Source: Bryobacteraceae bacterium (GTDB lineage Bacteria; Acidobacteriota; Terriglobia; Bryobacterales; Bryobacteraceae). Taken from it: DNA of 9,454 bases. This document shows, piece by piece, positions 6,255 to 9,454 of this stretch; the stretch's first letter is position 1, and each line of letters starts with the position of its first letter. The translations under genes were made by a program, and so were the position numbers. The notes beneath the pieces were generated by a model. It did not search any database, had not been told where the DNA came from, and saw only the letters and a list, made by a program, of their open reading frames with translations. The DNA lies in the NCBI GenBank assembly GCA_030036985.1, contig JASHSD010001040.1, positions 1 through 9,454 of the forward strand, written 5' to 3'.

Positions 6255-7039
6255 CCCGGATCGCGCGGCTCTTCCAGGAACTCAAGCGCCAACACCGCTG
6301 CGGCATGGTCGCGTACCTGACGGCGGGCGATCCCACGCCGGAAGCCACGCCGCACTTCATCGAAGCGCTGGAGCGCGGCGGCGCCGATCTGATCGAGCTC
6401 GGCGTGCCTTTTTCCGATCCCATCGCCGATGGCCCGGTCATTCAACAGGCGGGCGATCGCGCGCTGGCCGCGGGAACCACAGTCGAGAAGGTTCTGGAAA
6501 TCGCGGCGAAGGTGCGCAAGCGCTCGGAGATCCCGCTGCTGCTTTTCACGTATTTGAACCCGGTGCTGCGCTACGGATTCGAAAAGCTGGCGCGCGACGC
6601 CAAAGCCGCCGGCATCGACGGCTGCCTGCTCACCGATGCCAGCGTCGAGGAAGCCGGTGAATACGTGCACACGATGCGCAACGCGGGCCTGGACACGGTT
6701 TTCCTCGCCGCGCCCACCAGCTCCGAGCGCAGGCTCAAACTCGTTGCCGAATATTCGAGCGGCTTCGTCTATCTCGTCTCCCGCACCGGCATCACGGGCG
6801 TGCGCGAGAACATCGCCGACACCGCGCTGCCGCTGATAGAACGCATGCGCGCGTATACGGGACTGCCTCTGGCGATGGGCTTCGGCATTTCGACGCCCGA
6901 GCAGGTGGCCGCGCTCGCGCCGCATGTCGAAGCCGTGGTAGTCGGCAGCGCCGTGGTGCGACAGATCGAGCGCGATCCGTCGAACCTCGAATCCTTCATG
7001 CGCGACATGACGCGATATCTTAAATCCGATGTCTCCTGA
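6251..7039 (+). CDS. trpA: Tryptophan synthase alpha chain
   Basis: TrpA cleaves indole-3-glycerol phosphate to indole and glyceraldehyde-3-phosphate, and passes indole to TrpB through the tunnel. The 262-residue TIM barrel has the catalytic pair E49 in 'LIELGVPFSDP' and D60 in 'IADGPVIQQA', at the same numbers as in the enteric enzyme. Also visible are 'YLTAGDPTPE' (22-31), 'LLFTYLNPVLRYG', 'YLVSRTGITGVR' (active-site loop 6 region), the phosphate-site 'MGFGISTPEQV' and 'VVVGSAVV'. The start is GTG at 6251, overlapping the trpB stop by 4 nt. An AAGGA at 6235-6239 is somewhat far upstream, so coupling to trpB probably matters more. The 3' end overlaps the chorismate mutase gene by 11 nt. Confidence 0.98.
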   Translation: MTRIARLFQELKRQHRCGMVAYLTAGDPTPEATPHFIEALERGGADLIELGVPFSDPIADGPVIQQAGDRALAAGTTVEKVLEIAAKVRKRSEIPLLLFTYLNPVLRYGFEKLARDAKAAGIDGCLLTDASVEEAGEYVHTMRNAGLDTVFLAAPTSSERRLKLVAEYSSGFVYLVSRTGITGVRENIADTALPLIERMRAYTGLPLAMGFGISTPEQVAALAPHVEAVVVGSAVVRQIERDPSNLESFMRDMTRYLKSDVS

Positions 7040-7328
7040 TCCCATGCAGGCGCTCGCCCGCTACCGCGATCGCATCGACCAGCTCGACCGCAAGCTCGTC
7101 GAACTCCTTAACGAACGCACCGCGATCGTGGAAGAGATCGGCCGCACCAAGCGGGAAGCGGCGCTGCCGATCTATGAGCCGAAGCGCGAGATGCAGGTGT
7201 TCGCGAACATTACCTCGCACAACCGCGGTCCGCTGACACACGAAGGACTGCAGCGAATCTTTGAGCGCATCATCGACGAAATGCGCAAAGTGCAGAAGGA
7301 CCGGATGGCGCAGGAGACGCAAGGCTAG
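7029..7328 (+). CDS. aroQ: Chorismate mutase, monofunctional AroQ type
   Basis: Chorismate mutase rearranges chorismate to prephenate, the branch point to phenylalanine and tyrosine. The 99-residue all-helical protein fits the AroQ-alpha fold. 'YRDRIDQLDRKLVELLNER' forms helix 1, with R13 and R30 matching the substrate arginines of E. coli CM (R11, R28). 'IGRTK' gives K41, and 'YEPKRE' gives E50, R53 and E54 around the second half of the site. The C-terminal helix 'IFERIIDEMRKVQ' completes the dimer core. No dehydratase, dehydrogenase or DAHP-synthase domain is fused to it. ATG at 7029 lies inside the end of trpA (11-nt overlap), with no clear ribosome site, so translation probably depends on trpA. 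The next gene encodes a DAHP synthase, and these two enzymes form regulatory complexes in some bacteria. Whether they do so here is unknown. Confidence 0.93.
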   Translation: MSPDPMQALARYRDRIDQLDRKLVELLNERTAIVEEIGRTKREAALPIYEPKREMQVFANITSHNRGPLTHEGLQRIFERIIDEMRKVQKDRMAQETQG

Positions 7329-7352
7329 TGCTGATCGCGCTCACGAGGCCAA

Positions 7353-7387
7353 GCGGATTGCCAATCCGCCGCAGGTTAACAACCTGC
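7353..7387. repeat. Hairpin pair between chorismate mutase and DAHP synthase genes
   Basis: GCGGATTGCCAATCCGC (7353-7369) has 8-bp perfect arms around one base. One nucleotide later, GCAGGTTAACAACCTGC (7371-7387) has 7-bp perfect arms around AAC. The layout matches the trpC-trpF elements while the sequence differs. No T-run follows, so read-through is expected. The pair ends 26 nt before the DAHP synthase ATG and no Shine-Dalgarno is visible in between. Confidence 0.75.
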
Positions 7388-7413
7388 CCTCCACCCGGAC
7401 AACGAACCAGAAC

Positions 7414-8427
7414 ATGTTAGTCGTAATGCAGCAAGGCGCCACCGAGGCGCAAATCGAAAAAATCATCGCCCGCTTGGTTGAGGACGGGTTCGACGTGCAT
7501 CGCTCGACCGGCGTGATCCACACCGTGCTCGGCGGCGTCGGCGGCAACGAAAACTTCGACACCGCGGTGGTCGAGCTGATGGAGGGGGTCAAGGAAGTCC
7601 ATCGCATCATCTCGCCCTACAAACTGGCGAGCCGGGGCTTTCGTCCGGCGGGCACGGTGGTGAAGATTCGCGATGTCGAGATCGGTGGCGGCAAGGTTGT
7701 CGTGATGGCCGGCCCCTGTAGCGTTGAAAGCCGGGACCAGATCGAGCGCAGCGCCGATATCGTGGCCGATGCCGGCGCAAGCGTGATTCGCGGCGGCGCA
7801 TTCAAGCCGCGCTCCTCGCCTTACAGTTTTCAGGGCATAGGCGAGGAGGGCCTGGAAATGCTGCGCAGGGCGGCGGACCGGCGCCGGCTTCTCGTCATCA
7901 GCGAAGTGATGGACGCCACGCAGATCCCGGTGCTTTCGACTTATTCGGACATCCTGCAGATCGGCGCGCGCAACATGCAGAATTTCAATCTGCTGCGGGA
8001 AATCGGCAAAATCCGCAAACCCGTGCTGCTGAAGCGCGGGATTGCCGCGACCATCGAGGAGCTTCTGCTCTCGGCCGAATACATTCTCTCCGGCGGGAAC
8101 TATGAAGTGATTCTCTGCGAGCGCGGCATCCGTACCTTCGAAACGTATACGCGGAATACGATGGATATTTCGGCCATTCCGGTTGTGCATAAGCTTTCGC
8201 ATCTGCCGATCGTAGGGGATCCGTCGCACGGAACCGGCCGACGGGATCTGGTGCCGCCGATGGCGCGCTCCGCCGTCGCCGCTGGCGCGGACGGGCTGCT
8301 GATGGAGGTGCATCACGATCCCGATCACGCCTTGAGCGATGGGGCGCAATCGCTCTATCCGCATCAGTACGCGGAGTTGATGAAACAGATCAAACTGATT
8401 GCCCAGGCCACGGGCCGGAGTCTGTAG
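7414..8427 (+). CDS. aroF: 3-deoxy-7-phosphoheptulonate (DAHP) synthase, type I-beta with N-terminal regulatory domain
   Basis: DAHP synthase condenses phosphoenolpyruvate with erythrose-4-phosphate, the first committed step to all aromatic amino acids. The 337-residue product has an N-terminal ferredoxin-like domain (about 1-68) like that which mediates Tyr/Phe inhibition in the Thermotoga enzyme. A KDO8PS/DAHPS-family barrel follows. Visible are 'AGPCSVES' with metal Cys C102, 'RGGAFKPRSSPYSFQG' (126-141), 'QIGARNMQNFNLL' (182-194), 'PVLLKRG', 'CERGIRTFE' (235-243), 'GDPSHGTGRRDLV' with H272, E298 in 'LLMEVHH' and D309 in 'LSDGAQS'. All four expected metal ligands are present. ATG at 7414 gives the family N-terminus. 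The frame stays open upstream to 7261, but that part only shadows chorismate mutase. An 85-nt spacer with a hairpin pair precedes it. Confidence 0.97.
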   Translation: MLVVMQQGATEAQIEKIIARLVEDGFDVHRSTGVIHTVLGGVGGNENFDTAVVELMEGVKEVHRIISPYKLASRGFRPAGTVVKIRDVEIGGGKVVVMAGPCSVESRDQIERSADIVADAGASVIRGGAFKPRSSPYSFQGIGEEGLEMLRRAADRRRLLVISEVMDATQIPVLSTYSDILQIGARNMQNFNLLREIGKIRKPVLLKRGIAATIEELLLSAEYILSGGNYEVILCERGIRTFETYTRNTMDISAIPVVHKLSHLPIVGDPSHGTGRRDLVPPMARSAVAAGADGLLMEVHHDPDHALSDGAQSLYPHQYAELMKQIKLIAQATGRSL

Positions 8428-8433
8428 CAGGAT

Positions 8434-8537
8434 GTTCCACGACCGAAACCGCTTGCTCACGCGCGCGGCTCGGAAAGCGTCCGCGTTCCTTGCCAACACC
8501 TCATTCCGAGCCGCGACCGTGAGGGAGCGGTTCCACG
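8434..8537. repeat. Imperfect ~30-bp inverted repeat flanked by an 8-bp direct repeat, MITE-like
   Basis: Arms at 8446-8475 and 8504-8533 are complementary at 25 of 30 positions by eye, around a 28-nt centre. The inner 12 bp (CGCGGCTCGGAA against TTCCGAGCCGCG) are perfect. GTTCCACG occurs at 8434-8441 and again at 8530-8537, bracketing the structure, although the second copy overlaps the right arm by 4 nt. This fits a small non-autonomous element with a target duplication. The right arm (CCGCGACCGTGAGGGAGCGG, 8511-8530) resembles a dispersed motif I recall from Acidobacteria and Planctomycetes genomes, unverified. It fills nearly the whole gap between the DAHP synthase gene and tyrA. Confidence 0.65.
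8521..8527 (+). promoter_or_regulatory. Possible distant ribosome binding site of tyrA inside the repeat arm
   Basis: GAGGGAG is the only Shine-Dalgarno-like string before the tyrA ATG at 8542, but it lies 14 nt away, longer than usual. It sits in the right arm of the inverted repeat, where it could pair with CTTGCTC in the left arm with mismatches. Use as a real ribosome site is uncertain. Confidence 0.3.
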
Positions 8538-8541
8538 CGGC

Positions 8542-9357
8542 ATGAACAACACAGCCATCGTCGGCGTCGGCCTGATCGGGGGTTCGTTCGGTCTGGCATT
8601 ACGCAAGGCGGGATTTGCAGGCCAAATCGTGGGCGTCAGCTCGCAGCGCAGCATCGATGAAGCAATCAGCCGAGGCGCCATCGACCGTGGCGCGACGCTC
8701 GAAGAAGCCGCTGCCGAATGCGACCTGCTGTTCCTCTCGCAGCCGATTTCGGGCATTCTCGAGACGCTGCGAAAACTGGACCCGCTGGTCCGCCCCGACG
8801 CCTTGGTCACCGATGCCGGCAGCACGAAGCAGATCATCGTCGAAGAAGCGAAGCGCAGCCTGCATCGCTGCGCTTTCGTCGGCGGGCATCCGATGGCGGG
8901 CAGGGAACTGCGCGGCGTGGGCGCCGCGGACGCCGATCTGTTTCGCGGACGGCCCTGGATACTGACATCGCCGCTGACCTCCAATATCGACCACCCGTTG
9001 CAAACCTGGATCGCGGCCTTCGGCGCGCGTGAGATCGTTCTCGATCCCGCGCGGCACGATCGCCTCGTCGCGTGGAGTTCGCACCTGCCCCAGCTCGCTT
9101 TGACCGCGCTGGCCGCGGTTCTGCACGATCTCGCGCCCGACGCCGCGGAGGTCGCGGGACCCGGCCTTATCGACACCACGCGTCTTGCCCTGAGTTCTTT
9201 CGACCTCTGGCAGGACATCCTCGAAACCAATAAAATTGAGGTCGCGGCCGCCCTCGACGCTTATATCGAAAAGCTGCGGACGCTCAAATCGGATTACGAG
9301 GCGGAGTTCGCGAAAGGCTCCGACTTCGCCCGCGCACTAAGATCCGGTCGAACCTAA
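8542..9357 (+). CDS. tyrA: Prephenate/arogenate dehydrogenase, TyrA family
   Basis: TyrA oxidatively decarboxylates prephenate (or arogenate) toward tyrosine, using NAD(P)+. The 271-residue product has an N-terminal Rossmann fold with 'VGVGLIGGS' (7-15), 'VTDAGSTK' (89-96), catalytic-region H116 in 'GGHPMAGRE', H181 in 'SSHLPQ', and R214 in 'DTTRLALSSFDLWQDI', equivalent to the substrate-binding Arg of the Aquifex enzyme. There is no fused chorismate mutase and no C-terminal ACT domain, so feedback control through ACT is not expected. At the end of the second strand the sequence is 'GVSSQRS' where NAD-type enzymes have an acidic residue, which hints at NADP use. Substrate choice cannot be read from the sequence. 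ATG at 8542 puts the Rossmann glycines at the expected position. It is last in the cluster and is followed by an inverted repeat. Confidence 0.95.
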   Translation: MNNTAIVGVGLIGGSFGLALRKAGFAGQIVGVSSQRSIDEAISRGAIDRGATLEEAAAECDLLFLSQPISGILETLRKLDPLVRPDALVTDAGSTKQIIVEEAKRSLHRCAFVGGHPMAGRELRGVGAADADLFRGRPWILTSPLTSNIDHPLQTWIAAFGAREIVLDPARHDRLVAWSSHLPQLALTALAAVLHDLAPDAAEVAGPGLIDTTRLALSSFDLWQDILETNKIEVAAALDAYIEKLRTLKSDYEAEFAKGSDFARALRSGRT

Positions 9358-9359
9358 CT

Positions 9360-9422
9360 GGACACGCGACTTCAGTCGCGTTTTGGGTGCGAATTTAAAG
9401 ACGCGACTGAAGTCGCGTGTCC
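9360..9422. repeat. Perfect 22-bp inverted repeat downstream of tyrA, each arm itself palindromic
   Basis: The 22 bases at 9360-9381 are the exact reverse complement of 9401-9422, separated by a 19-nt A/T-richer centre. Each arm contains its own near-palindrome (ACGCGACTTCAGTCGCGT at 9364-9381; ACGCGACTGAAGTCGCGT at 9401-9418), with 8-bp arms and a 2-base centre. The DNA can therefore form one long hairpin or two small ones. The left small hairpin runs directly into TTTT (9381-9384), so it may serve as a weak terminator for the aromatic operon. The arrangement also resembles a small palindromic mobile repeat. The remaining bases to 9454 show no gene. Confidence 0.75.
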
Positions 9423-9454
9423 GAAACACATAGAACCGCCCGGTTATTTCCTGA

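Noticed and set aside
6218..7045. 275-codon minus-strand open frame opposite trpA
   Set aside because: It is a shadow of TrpA with biased His/Arg/Asp composition. No start signal or neighbour supports it.
7261..7413. Longer N-terminus for DAHP synthase starting at 7261
   Set aside because: This extension overlaps the chorismate mutase gene out of frame, then reads through the hairpin pair. The family N-terminus begins at the ATG at 7414.
7417..8499. 360-codon minus-strand open frame opposite the DAHP synthase gene, extending into the repeat
   Set aside because: It mirrors the conserved DAHP synthase frame and has no motif or operon context of its own.

Overview
The window looks like chromosomal DNA of a GC-rich, free-living Gram-negative-type bacterium. 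Gene content, gene order and the many short palindromic spacers resemble Acidobacteria of the Solibacter/Bryobacter kind. That placement rests on remembered style, not on a search. There are no rRNA, tRNA, phage or transposase genes. The coding is dense, and two divergent operons share a 113-bp spacer at 3418-3530.

Left half, minus strand (3417 down to 1): the 5' part of a Kdp high-affinity potassium-uptake operon. Transcription runs from a universal-stress-protein-like gene (2956-3417), to an unnamed 27-residue membrane microprotein (2880-2963), to kdpF (27 residues, 2781-2864), kdpA (993-2762) and kdpB. kdpB is cut by the window edge just before its phosphorylated Asp. The two small genes are easily missed by annotation. 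The first gene overlaps the microprotein by 8 nt and the other gaps are 15-18 nt, so this is one transcription unit.

Right half, plus strand (3531 to 9357): an aromatic amino-acid cluster, trpC, trpF, trpB, trpA, an AroQ-type chorismate mutase, a type I-beta DAHP synthase with an N-terminal regulatory domain, and a TyrA-type dehydrogenase. It covers the entry step of the shikimate pathway (DAHP synthase), the tryptophan steps after phosphoribosyl-anthranilate, and the chorismate-to-prephenate and tyrosine branch. trpE, trpG and trpD are absent here. trpF/trpB and trpB/trpA overlap by 4 nt and trpA/chorismate mutase by 11 nt, which indicates translational coupling.

The most unusual DNA is in the spacers. 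Each of the three non-overlapping junctions inside the aromatic cluster, and the region after tyrA, holds perfect or near-perfect palindromes: two clusters of compact hairpins between trpC and trpF, a hairpin pair before the DAHP synthase gene, a roughly 90-bp imperfect inverted repeat flanked by an 8-bp direct repeat before tyrA, and a perfect 22-bp inverted repeat after tyrA. They look like several dispersed palindromic repeat families that have settled in one operon. The metabolic genes themselves are conventional. The points worth following up are the Kdp-linked microprotein with its degenerate USP-like partner, the palindromic spacers, a shortened loop in TrpF, and a TyrA cofactor site that looks NADP-type.
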